Assembly (NCBI GenBank): GCA_031472005.1 | Contig: PZJY01000002.1 | Coordinates: 3,968,001 to 4,032,000, forward strand | Direction of reading: 5' to 3' | DNA: 64,000 bases | Source: Tetracladium setigerum | Lineage: Eukaryota > Ascomycota > Leotiomycetes > Helotiales | Shown: one piece after another, positions 1-11,534 of the stretch | Layout: each line of letters opens with the position of its first letter | How positions within the stretch are numbered: position 1 is the stretch's first letter | Notes under the pieces: generated by a model | Seen by the model: the letters and a program-made list of their open reading frames with translations, nothing else | What the model was told of the DNA's origin: nothing | Databases searched by the model: none | Made by a program: the position numbers and the translations under genes

Positions 1-2149
1 GATCCAATCTCATCCTTTCATATTCCTTCACCCATGTAACCCCGCTTGGCACGGACCTATTCCTAATTCCAGCACTTCGTTATCCAGTTTTTCAGTTCCA
101 AGAGCCTGGGCGAGTGGTATGCAAGCAGCAACATGGGCTGACCCTTCCAACATCAACAAGTCACATTGGAGATTCATATCTAGCGATCTGACTTCGCCGC
201 ACAATACCTTGATAACAAGATGAGCGCCAAAGGGTGATAAAGCGAAAATCAGCAGAGGTGGTGTTGTCCCAAGATATTGAGCGGTCTTGGGTGTTTGGTT
301 GGAGGGGTGAGATTAGGATGAGATTGTCGCTGTTGGTTTGCGCTTCTTTTGCCATGCCAGGACGAGGAGGCGATGCGATGCGATGCGATGGCAAAGTTTC
401 GCGCGAAGGGTGGTCGTTCGACTACTTCTGGAAGATGTTGATCTTGCTCTAGCGAGCTTCTGAATGCGGGTCTTGTCCTTTGGCCCCAAGAATTCCAAGG
501 CTTCTCCAAGCATCGGCCAGCAGCGACACGAGGGCCAGAATTTTATGTTGGGGCAAAAAGTAAGATTTCTCTTGCCCATCTTGGTGAGCTTAGGGAAGGG
601 AGGGGCGTTCTCCAAGATTCTTAGCAACAACGACGGGCCGAGGACTTGAGAGGAAGAGAGTTTTTGCTCTTGCGACTTGCTCCTTACGACCACAAAGTTT
701 TTTCAGTAGCGCAATTAAGGTTCTTGGCCATTTTCCGTCGCGCTAATAATTATTGTGGATGTGGAGGAAGGGAATTGACCTACTGTAGGGAAGGGGGAGG
801 GATTAAAGCGGCTGGAGACGAAATATGTGCGGCATCACACGGTCCGTATCACAACGTCAACACAACACCAGGTTGCACTCACTAACACCAGCATCGCGAC
901 AACCTCTCTCGTATTCCTGTCACAACAATTGAAGAGTCCCTGGTCAATCGAGCACCACAGTACTGTATCTGTTGAGCGTTCGTTGGCTATTTGCGGGTTT
1001 CCGATGCGACTGCAGAAGATTTGCGACAGGCGACGCGGTGCTGTATCACGAATTCTCCGTCCACTTCTGAGGTGGTTCCACAACCAACAGTCGAGATGTA
1101 GTTCTCAGGGTCTTTTTGCTAGTCAGCATTACTAGACACTTCATATCCCCAACTGGGAAGGTCGTTATCATCCTCTGATCGCCATGAAGAGTGCCTGTTT
1201 CAAGTAGCTGTGTGTCTTGCAGCCAACAACAGCCTATTCTCTGTCCCAAATTGACAACTTACACCGCGAGTCATGGCGAAAGATTGGTTCAGATTGGTTG
1301 CCTACAACGCCTATGTCTTTGGCCGTCACAAACCGAGAGCTCAAATGTGCTCTCTTTTTCTTGGAAACTTGGAGTTGTCGAATCAAACTGATATTCTCCG
1401 AATATCTCACTACCAACTATGTGTGGAAAAGGAAGGTGGCACGTGCTGGGCCGCCGAGGGCGTTACGGCAGTTAAGCAGTGGCTTGATTAGTGCAACGGC
1501 ACTCCAAGACATTGGCACCTGGGCAGACCCCCTTCCAGAAGGTGATAAGTTTCAAACAACCACTCTCATGAGCTGGTCCAGCGGGGAAGCTCCATGGTGG
1601 GACTGGTCACGACGGGTTGTGGAAAAGGTTATCAAAAGTCAAGATGGGTCAAGCGATATCAACACCATGAAAAATTATATTGGCATCCTGTTTGCCATGG
1701 ATTCTAGTGCAGCCCACAAGACTCTTGGGTTTACTCTTGTCGCTTCTTATCTGAAGCCTGGACGACCGAGGAGGGGCGAACAGCTGCCAGAAATCGAAAG
1801 TGCTCTTGGGATGAGACGATGTGCATCTTGGCCACCAGAATCGGTAGGAATTGCACTCTGATGGGTGGTTACTGTTGTGTAACTGATCCACCACCCAAGT
1901 GAAAATTGTGGCATCTTTCCCAATTTGAGAAAGACCACCGAGAGGCGCGAAGCAAGCTCCTCGAGTTCTCTTATCTCAAGTCTTGGGATTCCTTGGTCAC
2001 AGAGGCGTCTCACAGATGTATTAATACCAGGCAGGACCTCCTCATGTGTTGGAGAGGCCAGGGCTATCAATCTTCGTTGTTCAACAACCTCCCCATAACC
2101 ACACCCGCTCGTAAGAAGCCAGACTCCCACGGGTATCAAAATCGCCGAG
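1..2149. other. intergenic / upstream region, no supported gene
   Basis: No reading frame here shows a recognisable domain. A short (gatgc)n-like microsatellite lies near 370-390. A 214-codon open frame at 1217-1861 (+) exists but shows no known motif and is overlapped by long frames on the other strand, so I do not call it. The last few hundred bases are presumably the promoter and leader of the peptide transporter that starts at 2150. Confidence 0.5.
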
Positions 2150-4223
2150 ATGGATACCAGGAAAAGTCTCGAAGTCACACAAGGTGGCTCGATGGTCCAA
2201 GGCGCGAATGCGCCTAAAGTCATCGACTCTCCTTATGACAGCGACAAGCACTCTGTGGCCGAGTTGGACCCAAGTAAGCCATACCCAACTGAGGAGGAAT
2301 GGGCAACTCTCCAAAAGGTTCCCGGTAGCATCCCATGGACTGCCTGGACCGTCGCAATCTGCGAGTTCGCCGAGAGATTCTCGTACTACGGTACAACTGC
2401 AGTGTGTAAGTTATGATACTCTCTACAATCCTCGACCTTTGAAATCAACCTGCTAACATGGTATAGTCGTCAACTTCATTCAGAAGCCTCTTCCAGATGG
2501 ATCCAAGACTGGTGCGGGTTTCTTGGAAGTCCCATCCGGTGCTTTGGGCATGGGACAGCGTGCTTCCACTGGTTTGACTACCTGTATGTTTGGATACTAC
2601 TCAATGGGAGGAGCTATTGCTAACAAACTCCAGTCAATGCTTTCTGGTCTTACATCACTCCTCTTGCCGGTGCCTACATCGCTGATCAGTATCTTGGTCG
2701 TTATCTCACGGTTCAATACTCTATCTGCTTTGCCATGGTTGGCCACATCATTTTGATCATCTCTGCCATTCCTCCAGTTATTGTCAATGGCCCAGCTGCC
2801 CTCGGTTGCTTCTCTCTTGGTCTTGTAATCATGGGTCTCGGTACGGGTGGATTCAAGTCCAACATCTCGCCCTTGATTGCAGAGCAATACCGCGAGGACA
2901 AGCCATACGTCAGGACAAACAAGCACGGCCACAAGGAGATTGTGGATCCCGCAACAACCTCTGCCCGTATCTACATCTACTTCTACTTGTTGATCAACAT
3001 GGGTTCCCTCACTGGATCCATTGCTATGGTTTACTCTGAGCATTATGTTGGTTTCTACTTGTCCTTCCTCTTGCCTACCATCGTCTTCGCCATCTCCCCA
3101 CTTGTCTTGTTCGCCTTCAAGAAGCACTATCACTTGTCGCCTCCCACTGGATCCGTCATGGGTAAGGCTGCTCGTTTGATCAGACTTGCTTTCAAGGGTC
3201 AATGGTCCTGGAACCCAGCAACAACGTAAGTTAACTTCCCCTGATTATCCTGTTTTCAACCGCTTTACTAACAAATGCTATAGCAAGCGAAACTTGAAGG
3301 ACCCCGAATTCTGGGCACGAGTTAAGCCAAGTAACATCCCAGAGGCCGAACGTCCAGCCTGGATGACTTTCGATGACGCCTGGGTTGATGAAGTTCGCCG
3401 TGGTCTACTTGCTTGCAAGGTTTTCCTCTGGTATCCTCTTTACTGTAAGCAGATTAGACTACACGACAAGATGAAAAGCTAACGCCATCCAGGGCTCGCA
3501 TACAACCAAATGACAAACAACTTGACTTCCCAAGCCAGCACCATGCGCCTCGGTGGTGTTCCCAACGACATTCTCAACAACTTGAACCCTATCTCTATCA
3601 TCATTCTTATTCCCATCATGGACTTTTTCGTTTACCCCGCCCTCCGCAAGGCCGGTATCAACTTCAGTCCCATCAAGAAGATCACTGGAGGTTTCGTCCT
3701 TGCATCCTTCTCCATGGTCGCCGCCGCCGTCACCCAAGCCTACGTCTACAAGTTGGGTCCTTGCGGTGACCAGCCCAACGCAGGCATCAAGGCCAAGAAG
3801 AACTGCGAAGCTCCTATCTCCGTCTGGGTCCAAGCCCTCCCATATGTGCTCATCGGTATGTCCGAAGTTCTTGCCTCCATCACCAAGCTCGAGTACGCCT
3901 ACACCAAAGCCCCCAAGAACATGCGATCCACCGTTCAAGCCATCGCGCTCTCCACCTCCGCCATCTCCTCCGCTCTGTCCCAAGCTCTCGTCGGTCTATC
4001 CGAAGATCCCCTCCTCGTGTGGAACTACGGCTCCGTGGCTGTCGTTGCCATGATTGGTGGCATCGGTTTCTACCTCACTTTCATCAAGGCCGACAGAGAT
4101 GAGGACAAGCTCAACAACATCCAAACTTCCACTTACCAAGGTCGTCACAAGGAGGACACCGAGAGTGCCCGAACCTCGGATGTTGAGACTACCCAGGCCG
4201 TTCGCGTCAACGAGAAGGCTTAA
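2150..4223 (+). CDS. PTR2-type proton-coupled di/tripeptide transporter (POT family)
   Basis: Plasma-membrane importer of di- and tripeptides driven by the proton gradient. Five exons (2150-2405, 2467-2583, 2634-3225, 3284-3444, 3493-4223) give 618 residues, usual for fungal PTR2 proteins. Introns are 48-61 bp with GT...AG ends and CTAAC-type branch sites. The ExxERFxYYG motif of the first membrane helix (ICEFAERFSYYG, about residue 70-82) and the PTR2 signature FYLLINMGSLTGS (about residue 240-252) are both visible, separated and followed by the expected hydrophobic helices. The N-terminal 60 residues and C-terminal 40 residues are hydrophilic tails. The start at 2150 gives a complete cytosolic N-terminus; a start slightly further in cannot be excluded. 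No frame break. The family is firm; the exact substrate is inferred. Confidence 0.93.
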
Positions 4224-5222
4224 CCGGTCTTTGCTCTCGTGCGGTTTTTTGTTGTGCTTTTCTTGCTTTTTTTGACTTCGTTGGTGGGCGCGGGATCGAA
4301 AGATCTTGGTATACCCGGTGGATGGATCGATGGATGTGTGATGCTTGCCTACCTTGGTACTCACCTAGGAAGGTACTTAGATGAAATGATTTAATGGGTG
4401 ACTTGATGTCGAGAGAAATCTTTGTAATGATGATGTGTTGCATGTCACTCTTTTTTAGATGATGTCCTTCTGGGCGATGGATTGATATAAATTTGATTCT
4501 CACCCTTACTACACTAAGTTTGGTTCTCGTTTTCTGATGTGACTTATTACGATTTGTTTATACATTAGACCATTGCTGACGTAGGTCGCAATACGGTAGT
4601 GTGAACTTTTAGCAGCGTCGCTTGGAGATATATAAGACCATCCGAAAATTAACAATCTGGAGACTGTATAGCACAACTGCTCACTCATGATTTGCAATTG
4701 CAGTTCTGGAGTTCCGAAGAAGAAGTCACCAATAATCCCTTACACCTCCGACCAGTAGGTGAATAGAAAGGAGTAACTAGGAGTAACCTAGACAACATAA
4801 GCGCCCTCTCACCACATTCACATTTGCAGCACAAAATCATTTGAGGTTCTTTCTTTCACTCTTCACTCCTTCACTCCTCACTTTACAACACTTGACACCT
4901 CGTGCCGATTTCTCAAAGCCAATCTGCTTTTCGGTTTCTATAAAGTCACGACCGATAGAATTTTCAGTTCTTCTTCGCCTGCACGTTTCTTCATCTCTTT
5001 TTCGACAAAGCCGCGACTGAAGCTGCAGTGCTTCTTCCTCTGCACAAAGACGTCTTCTTCTCTTCTTCAATCAAGTTCCGACTGAAGCTGCCGTGATTCT
5101 TTGCCCGCAATAAACCGACTTCGTCAATGTCAACTAGATCGATCCGGCGCAGAGTCTAGCTTCTCTTCATCACAACCCTTACTCGTTACTCAACCCTTCG
5201 CTCTCTCTACCGTCTCCCCAAG
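4224..5222. other. intergenic region with CT-rich repeated leader
   Basis: About 1 kb between two same-strand genes. The first part should hold the 3' UTR of the peptide transporter. From about 4840 to 5220 the + strand becomes rich in ctt/ctc, as in many fungal 5' leaders. It holds a degenerate repeat: the string cgactgaagctgc occurs at 5014 and again at 5079 in a similar context (period about 65 bp), with a weaker related copy upstream. No other gene is seen. Confidence 0.5.
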
Positions 5223-6602
5223 ATGTCGTTTCTACCTGTTTGGCTGCAGCGTCTGGCGGGTATCCAAAGCGTCGATAATCAGCTGTCAGAGGAAAATCTT
5301 CCAATTGATGGTGCTATGAGTGCTCCATGCAAACTCTGCGGAGGATGTACCTCGCGATTGATCGACAAGCCTCAGATACCTGAAGACAGTGGTGGTGAGA
5401 TGGAAGGCCGACCAGCAAGCTCCAACGAGGAGAAGAAACAAACACCAGACACCGCCGTCAACGCCGTAATCCGACCCGTCCAACAAGTCCCTTTTCGATC
5501 TCGATCCATCTTCCCAAATTTATCAACCGAGCTCGTCCTCGCCGTCACAGATCTACTGCCTGCCTTCCCAATAATCCGAGTCTTTCAACCAGCTCCTTTT
5601 CGATCTCGATCCCTCTTCCAAAAGTTACCAACCGAGATCCTCCTCGCTATCACGAATCTGCTGCCTGTCGTCTCAATTATGGCACTCCGCCTCGTCAACC
5701 ACGGCTTATACAATGACATCACCTCTCCTGATCTAGAAGGACCAAATCTTAGACATACTCGGTCTGAATTACACCAGTTTCTCGAACTATTGGTCCGAGA
5801 TATGTCGCCTGAATACATCGACTGTTTCTACTGCGCCAAAATTCATATTGTACACCCTGAGCTTTCAAGTCAGGAAGTCAGGTATCTTCGAGCTTGCAAC
5901 AAAGCTGATGCCCAGACAGGAGTATGGTCAAGGCTCCCATATGGGTTCGGATTCAATCACCTCAAAATGGCGATCAAACTCAACAATCTTGGTTTGGACC
6001 CAAAACCGCATCTGAGCTTGTTGACGAGCGAGAAGTTGGATTATTCGTACCGAACAGAGAGTTCCTCATACGTACTCAACGAGGCCCGTATATGTGATTC
6101 GTCATTCACATACAGAAAACAGTGCTGGCTGTTGTTCCCTCGATCATTTTTGAGGAATAAGCGAAGACTCAAAATGATTCTAGATGAAAGATTGAATGAT
6201 TTCGACATCTGTAGTCACATCAACTCTCGGTCCCTATTCTCCCGCTATTTGTGTTATATGGATCATAGCTTCAAGGAGGAAGATCAATGTGATGACTGTG
6301 GAGCCACTCAAACCTGCGATGATTGCGTTACGGCGGTTCTATGGGAGTTCAAAGACTATGGGCATCGAGGAGTGGGACTGACAATTACAGCCTGGGTGTA
6401 TTTGGGAGGCGGGCTAACAGTAACACCTCGAAATCCGGAGTGGCGGAACTTCTTGGGTGTTGCAAAATCTCAACTGGGCATAATACCGCCTGACAATCGC
6501 TTTCACTATGTTATAAGAAAACTCGAGGGATGTGACCTACTAGGTTTCGAATCAACCTTGACATCTGAGCAGGAGAAGGTCTTCTTCAAGGGTGCTGCCT
6601 GA
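5223..6602 (+). CDS. F-box-like protein with a duplicated F-box segment
   Basis: Single-exon gene of 459 residues. Around residues 125-160 it has an F-box-like helix pattern (LPTEILLAITNLLPVVSI followed by ALRLVNHGLY), which in F-box proteins binds Skp1 and brings substrates to an SCF ubiquitin ligase. A related segment (LSTELVLAVTDLLP) lies 35 residues earlier. Both are preceded by the same PFRSRS lead, so the first half of the box is duplicated in tandem. The rest has scattered Cys pairs, including a CxxC-rich patch near residues 360-375 (CDDCGATQTCDDC), that may bind metal. Many fungal F-box-like proteins of unknown target look like this. The start at 5223 is the first ATG after the CT-rich leader. 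The F-box assignment is moderate; the target is unknown. Confidence 0.7.
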   Translation: MSFLPVWLQRLAGIQSVDNQLSEENLPIDGAMSAPCKLCGGCTSRLIDKPQIPEDSGGEMEGRPASSNEEKKQTPDTAVNAVIRPVQQVPFRSRSIFPNLSTELVLAVTDLLPAFPIIRVFQPAPFRSRSLFQKLPTEILLAITNLLPVVSIMALRLVNHGLYNDITSPDLEGPNLRHTRSELHQFLELLVRDMSPEYIDCFYCAKIHIVHPELSSQEVRYLRACNKADAQTGVWSRLPYGFGFNHLKMAIKLNNLGLDPKPHLSLLTSEKLDYSYRTESSSYVLNEARICDSSFTYRKQCWLLFPRSFLRNKRRLKMILDERLNDFDICSHINSRSLFSRYLCYMDHSFKEEDQCDDCGATQTCDDCVTAVLWEFKDYGHRGVGLTITAWVYLGGGLTVTPRNPEWRNFLGVAKSQLGIIPPDNRFHYVIRKLEGCDLLGFESTLTSEQEKVFFKGAA

Positions 6603-7202
6603 GGGATTCCCTTCAATTAACTCGCTTTGGCTAAAAGTCTCGGTCGAGTTTTCCAACATGGTGCCATACAATCGACATCGACGACCCACGTTCTCAATCA
6701 CCGAACGCACTTCCTACATCAAACGTGGCGAAAGATCGAGAGAACACAACATTTGGAAGAGCCGCATGGATTTCAATCGGGGGGAAGGTGCAATAAAGAT
6801 ATCTGGTTCGAGTCCTTTCGGATCGTGTCCGATCTGAAATGGCAGACACTGGACATCAAGGACCACAACCTGTTTCATCGACGAAAACACTCCCTGCATT
6901 GAATTGAGCCAAGGATCGAGAGAATGAGAAATTTGACAGAAGTGCGTGGATTTCATTGGGATAGAGACTGGAAAGAAGATATTTGGTTTTGGCTGCAGTT
7001 CGGTTACGTCCGATCTGAAGTGAGAATGCCATGGTGCACACAGGGTTTTTATTATGGAGCAGTCGAGGCGTGTATTCCACCGTGGTTTTCCCGGTTCTGG
7101 ATTTTAGCTCAATTACATCCTCCGGAAGGAAACAATTCATGAATTCGTATCAATCATCTCATCGTTTACAACCATAACAAAAGTGACCTACTCCTCCCCC
7201 TC
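6603..7202. repeat. diverged tandem duplication (about 180 bp unit), possible gene relic
   Basis: Two copies start near 6731 and 6911. Both begin with gatcgagagaa and keep the same order of blocks (tggatttca, gaagata or aaagata followed by t.tggtt, then tccgatctgaa) for about 115 bp, at roughly 70 percent identity by eye. In one frame both copies read as related peptides (KIER...DIWF and RIER...DIWF), which suggests a decayed coding exon copied in tandem rather than random repeat DNA. No intact start-to-stop gene can be supported. The rest of the interval is the 3' flank of the F-box gene and the 3' flank of the aprataxin-like gene. Confidence 0.5.
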
Positions 7203-7967
7203 TCACAACCTCTTCCACACCTCAAACTCCTCCTCCAAATGCTCCTTCAATCTCGCAAACTGATTTCCAAACCCCTTCCCACACCTCCAACACTTAAAAT
7301 CACTCTTCAAACACCTCCCCTGCTCCGCCGACTCCCTCCTCACATCATCCTTCGCCAACGGAAAATCATCTACGGGCACAAAAAAGTCCGTCGCAAAACT
7401 ATTATAATGCTTCCTATGCTTCAAGCACTCCGAATGTCGATCCACACTCATAACATGAACATGCAAATGGTTCATACTCGGATGAACATGCACACCCGAC
7501 ACAACCTCCTTCCCCCAATCCCTTCCCATGGGCAACTCCCCATCAGCCGGTAAATCCACATCGCCATTCAACATCGCCTCCCTCCCCTCATCCATCTTCG
7601 AGTACGGCCCGAACTTTCTCTGCAACTCCCTCACGACGATTTTCTCTAATTTGCGCGTCTCAGTTTTCACCATTGCGAGGAATTCAGCGTCTTCAAAGGC
7701 GTCGAAGGGATGCTGATAATTGTGCTTTGGTGACCGTGGGAGGAGGAGGGTGTGAACACTTGACTTGGGATACAGGTCGTGAATGGCGACGAAATCGGGG
7801 TTGTGGTAGATTACTACTTCTGGACCGTATTTGGTGGGGTTGGCGAGGTAGGCTCCTAGTCCGTCGCGGCGGCCGAGGAAGGGGTTTTTGGAATGGGATG
7901 ATTTGGTTTTGGGTTGGGAGGTTTCTGGTGAGGAGGTTGGGGCGGATTTGCGTTTAGTGGATTGCAT
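7203..7967 (-). CDS. aprataxin-like HIT/zinc-finger DNA repair protein
   Basis: Nuclear enzyme that removes AMP from abortive DNA ligation ends (5'-adenylated DNA), known as Hnt3 in yeasts and aprataxin in animals. Single exon, 254 residues, a normal fungal length. The HIT domain spans roughly residues 30-190. It carries the histidine triad (HLHVHVM, inside HPSMNHLHVHVMS), preceded by the usual LLLPRSPKH segment. The C-terminus holds the C2HE-type zinc finger seen in this family (CWRCGKGFGNQFARLKEHLEEE), which helps bind DNA. A short basic, Ser-rich N-terminus may be a nuclear signal. The gene ends about 600 bp from the F-box gene and is transcribed toward it. Complete and unbroken. Confidence 0.9.
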   Translation of the reverse strand: MQSTKRKSAPTSSPETSQPKTKSSHSKNPFLGRRDGLGAYLANPTKYGPEVVIYHNPDFVAIHDLYPKSSVHTLLLPRSPKHNYQHPFDAFEDAEFLAMVKTETRKLEKIVVRELQRKFGPYSKMDEGREAMLNGDVDLPADGELPMGRDWGKEVVSGVHVHPSMNHLHVHVMSVDRHSECLKHRKHYNSFATDFFVPVDDFPLAKDDVRRESAEQGRCLKSDFKCWRCGKGFGNQFARLKEHLEEEFEVWKRL

Positions 7968-8776
7968 GAGGGTAGTGACTTGTTGTGGAGTGTTAGTGTA
8001 TGCCCTTTTTGGTTCTGGGAGATGGAGGGGTGGAGGGAGTAAGTCAGAACGTACAGGCGTTGCTTGATGAGGAGGAGGTTTTCGCTGTACCGTTTAGTTC
8101 ATCCTCGGTCACTGCATCTAGGGGAGTTTCGAGAGTCATTTTGAGATGTGTTCTTTGGGACGTCAGGAATTTGAAGACGTTGAGGAAGAACGAGGTGTTG
8201 TGAGGAATGGAGTGAGAGGTCGTTCGCGTTTTCTTGGCAACGCCAGATCACGTGAATGAATGCAATTTCACTTAAAGTGGTAGTAGATATGACTTACTGT
8301 ATAATTAAGTACACAAAATAATACTTCTAATGTAGTGAACTCAAGTGTTACTTCGTCTAGACTAGTAGCGGTGTGGTGAGATGGAAGGCTATTCATCTGC
8401 TCTTGGAGAATGAGCATGGGTGTGCGGTGGCTTTGCCCTTAGCGAGGTTGTTTGTTTTGGGATGCGGGACTTCAGCTTGGAACGTTTCCAATCTCCAGTT
8501 TCTGTCCCGTTAGCAAACGGATTAAAGTTTTTAGTAAGGTAACAGTCCTAGGCGTTTTGGAACAAGTCAATGTGGCAGTACGCGAGTTAATTGGTGAATT
8601 GAATTGATTGCAAGATAACTGCCATAGCAGTCCTATTATTACTTCGTACAGATACAATTCGACCAAAACATCACTTCCGTATTCTTCACGTCATGATACC
8701 ATTACGTCCTACATTCATCATATCCCTGCCAGATGTTTCCCGCCCAGGTATGCTTAGTCCACACAAAAAAGATGAT
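7968..8776. other. intergenic region, nothing recognised
   Basis: About 0.8 kb between the aprataxin-like gene, whose promoter must lie here, and the 3' end of the cysteine-rich surface protein gene. Both flanking genes are on the minus strand. No RNA gene, repeat or coding frame with a known motif is seen. Confidence 0.5.
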
Positions 8777-9495
8777 TTACCACATCATCAACAGAGCGAA
8801 TCCACCAACGGCGGCCTGTGCAACGCCGACGGCCAATGCCTGAGCAGCTCCAGTGACAGTGATTTGAGGAGGAGAGACTGCGGAAGTAGTTCCACCACCG
8901 GCAGCGCGGGTGCGAGTGGCTGTTGTAGTAGAGTTGCTGAAGATGACAGACGAGATGGCAGTGGTCGTCAAGGTGCTAGTAGCTTCCGCTGATGTTGTAG
9001 CTTCAGCAGAGTCTGTGACTGCTGGTGCAGAGGCAGTGGTAGTGGCATCTGCTGCAGAAGTGGAAGATGGGACAGAGACTGTCTCGGGGGCGGGAGGGGC
9101 GAGAACACTGAGAGTTGAGGTAGCTCCGCATTCCGCGAGGGTGCTTCCGTCAGGGCAACAGCCTCCATCGGTGCAGTAAGAGCCTTTAGGGCAGTAGTCT
9201 GAGTAGAAATGTTAGTGTGTATAGATGTGCATTGATAAGAGTGATACATACTTCCGTTCGAGCAGCAAGTATCTCCACGTCCAGGGTTGTAGCAAGTTGG
9301 CCAAGCTACGCAGGGAACGAAGCCATCACCACAAGAAAGGGCACAAGATCTGACTGGAACCGGCTTGCAGAGTCGGGTCTGTCGACCCATGATCTTGTTC
9401 AAGGCATTGATAGAAGCGTGCTGTCCAGAAGATAGAGTGGTAGCGGTTGCGGCGACAACAGCGCTAGCAATGATAAGAGTGGATGAGAAACGCAT
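8777..9495 (-). CDS. cysteine-rich, probably GPI-anchored cell-surface protein
   Basis: Two exons (9495-9252 and 9198-8777) joined across a 53-bp intron give 221 residues. The N-terminus is a signal peptide (MRFSSTLIIASAVVAATAT). The mature start has about 14 cysteines in roughly 75 residues, ending in CCSNGNYCPKGSYC and GGCCPDG, a pattern frequent in secreted fungal proteins and likely disulfide-knotted. A long Ser/Thr/Ala-rich stalk follows, then a hydrophobic C-terminal tail (ALAVGVAQAAVGGFALLMMW) after small residues, as expected for GPI attachment. The start at 9495 is preferred over an in-frame ATG 12 codons upstream because the signal peptide begins right there. Role unknown: wall protein or effector-like surface protein. 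Architecture is clear; function is not. Confidence 0.85.
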
Positions 9496-9630
9496 TTTGA
9501 TAGTGGATGGATCGTACAGTAAGTGTCTCAAAATCGATTTTGAAGATAAACGAGCGTTAGACGTGGAGTCTCTGTTTAGATGTGGAAGTATAAACTTTGA
9601 AGAACTTGTGTGTTGATCAGCGAGGGAGGA

Positions 9631-9640
9631 CTTTTATACC
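9631..9640 (-). promoter_or_regulatory. TATA-box-like element for the cysteine-rich surface protein gene
   Basis: Read on the minus strand this is GGTATAAAAG, about 140 bp upstream of the start codon at 9495. Strong TATA boxes are typical of highly or conditionally expressed secreted-protein genes in filamentous fungi. Position and sequence are seen; use is inferred. Confidence 0.5.
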
Positions 9641-11534
9641 CATCTGAGCTCGAGCTGGTGCCTTTCTCCCCGCTCAGATCGCCAGGCTTGCAAATTAACT
9701 TTCTTGAATTTAGTTGGCATAAAGGCTGCGACCGCCACGCCGGAATGGCTCAGGGGCTGGAGGCTGAGTTCATTCAAGGAGAAGGGCAAGCCGCAACGAT
9801 AGCCAATGGTCTTGTATGTCCGAGAATTGTTGCAGGCAGGCCGCATGGCAAGCGCCACAGAGCCTGATCGCAACCCACCCGAAAGCTTAGGAGTTGTTGT
9901 TATTGTTGTTGTTGGGAATTTGGTGGTTATTGTTTCGCCCAATTCGGCTTAACAGCACCTCGGAAGTCGGTCAGCTACAATTGTGCCAAAAGTCAAAACG
10001 TAGATAGAGACACTTCTCTGCTTTGAAGTATATTAGCCAAACTTCTGCAAACTCAGACCCAAGTCAAGGAAATTGAATTCCAGAGAAGCTCTTATCACCA
10101 TCACCAAGGCGGGATGCCTTTCATCGGAAATTGTGATAGTAAGGGGGCTGAAAGCAAAACATGGCCAAAATTAGAGCCGGGTAACTGGAAACAGAATAGA
10201 TCGACTCCCGAAGTCCTTACCCCGCGCTTTTCATCGTTTTCATCTGCCTTGACAAGGCACAGACACACGGGACGTCAGGCGGGCTAACTCTAAGCAGGAC
10301 TTGGCGTTGCTTATTTCATTTGTCCGAAGCCTCACAGCAGGTACGTAGTGGCCGTTGATTCGAGGAATGATGCCCAGCTGAGCAGAAACCTTGAAGGAAC
10401 AGGCTTTGTCTTTTACTATTCGGCGTCCATGCATATGCCTCATGGAATAGAAATAGAAGATGGGGAGTGGAAAAAGAGACAAGTACTCAGTAGACGGGAA
10501 TGACAACACGCGTTGCTGCTTGCATGGGCTTGCAGAGGTGCGCCATCGTACAAATCAGAACGCGACGTTAACTAGCCAAAACTGTATTTAGTAACAAACT
10601 TGAAAGGCCAAGGGCCCGAAAAAGGTTGATTAAATTGCCATTCTTCCAGTGTGTCCAAAAACATGTGGTAGCGTTTCTGTCCAACGTGGCGAAGAGCAAT
10701 CAATATTCGCTCTGTGGTCTCAACAAAAGGAAAAAGGTTTGAAGAATGCGGAGAGAGAAAGGAATTTCTTGCTCCCAAGAAAGATTTGGCGGAAAGGCGT
10801 CAGTCCTCCAATGAAGTGGTCAGGAAGATCTCAGCCAACATTCTTTTCTTTGTTGGGTGAACCCCTGACACGACAAAAAGTCTGCATCAGAACAAAACCG
10901 TTGCAATCTGCCACGGCCAGATTGAATGAAGCTTTGTGGAGGATGGCCAAGAATCAGTCAAGACTGTCAATCTTCCGGAATGAAATGCCAATCTGTTGGA
11001 GGCTTCCCGATGCCATGTCAACGTTATGTTCGCTAAGACAAGTTCCAGCTTCCTGGAGTGTCGAATTAGTTCAGCCCTGAAGAGTCTGAAAGAGGAGGAG
11101 AAGGGATTGGAGGGGGTGTGATACTGTGATACGGTACCGTATAATGAGGACGATAAGAGTGAGGCTTCTTCGGAATCGAGAAGTACCTTATCACCTTGAT
11201 CAAAATAAACCACGAAAAGAATGTCCCCTTCACATCAATCCTTTAGATCAAAGCTGCCCTGGCCGGACCAGCTCAATCGTGAGTGTTGATGGCGTTGATG
11301 GCATTGATGGACAGGAATTATTTTACTCGATCAGCAAGAGGCTGGAGGTGAAGACAAGCTCAATGCCAAGACTCTTCAGAATGACGCACCCAAAGGAAAT
11401 TTAGCGACCGCCGTACAGATCTCGAACAATTCGCACTGTAACAGTAACACTCACGACCTCGAACAGCTCCACGATTAGGTGCTTCGCGAGCTTTTACATG
11501 CAATTTCAATCTTCGCGAAGCCTCAGGACCAACA
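9641..11534. other. intergenic region between divergent genes, no supported gene
   Basis: Nearly 2 kb separating the divergent surface-protein gene (minus) and RNA helicase gene (plus). Open frames of up to 143 codons occur (for example 10649-11080 +), but none has a signal peptide, a known motif or convincing exon structure. It must contain both promoters. Confidence 0.45.

Noticed and set aside
1217..1861. 214-codon open frame upstream of the peptide transporter
   Set aside because: No motif, no signal peptide, no helpful codon pattern, and long overlapping frames on the other strand; kept as unsupported.
6811..6823. ggttcgagtcc resembling a tRNA B box
   Set aside because: No A box, acceptor stem or anticodon arm upstream; the matching position in the duplicated copy is not conserved.
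10649..11080. 143-codon open frame in the helicase upstream region
   Set aside because: No domain or homology cue and poor context; chance frame.
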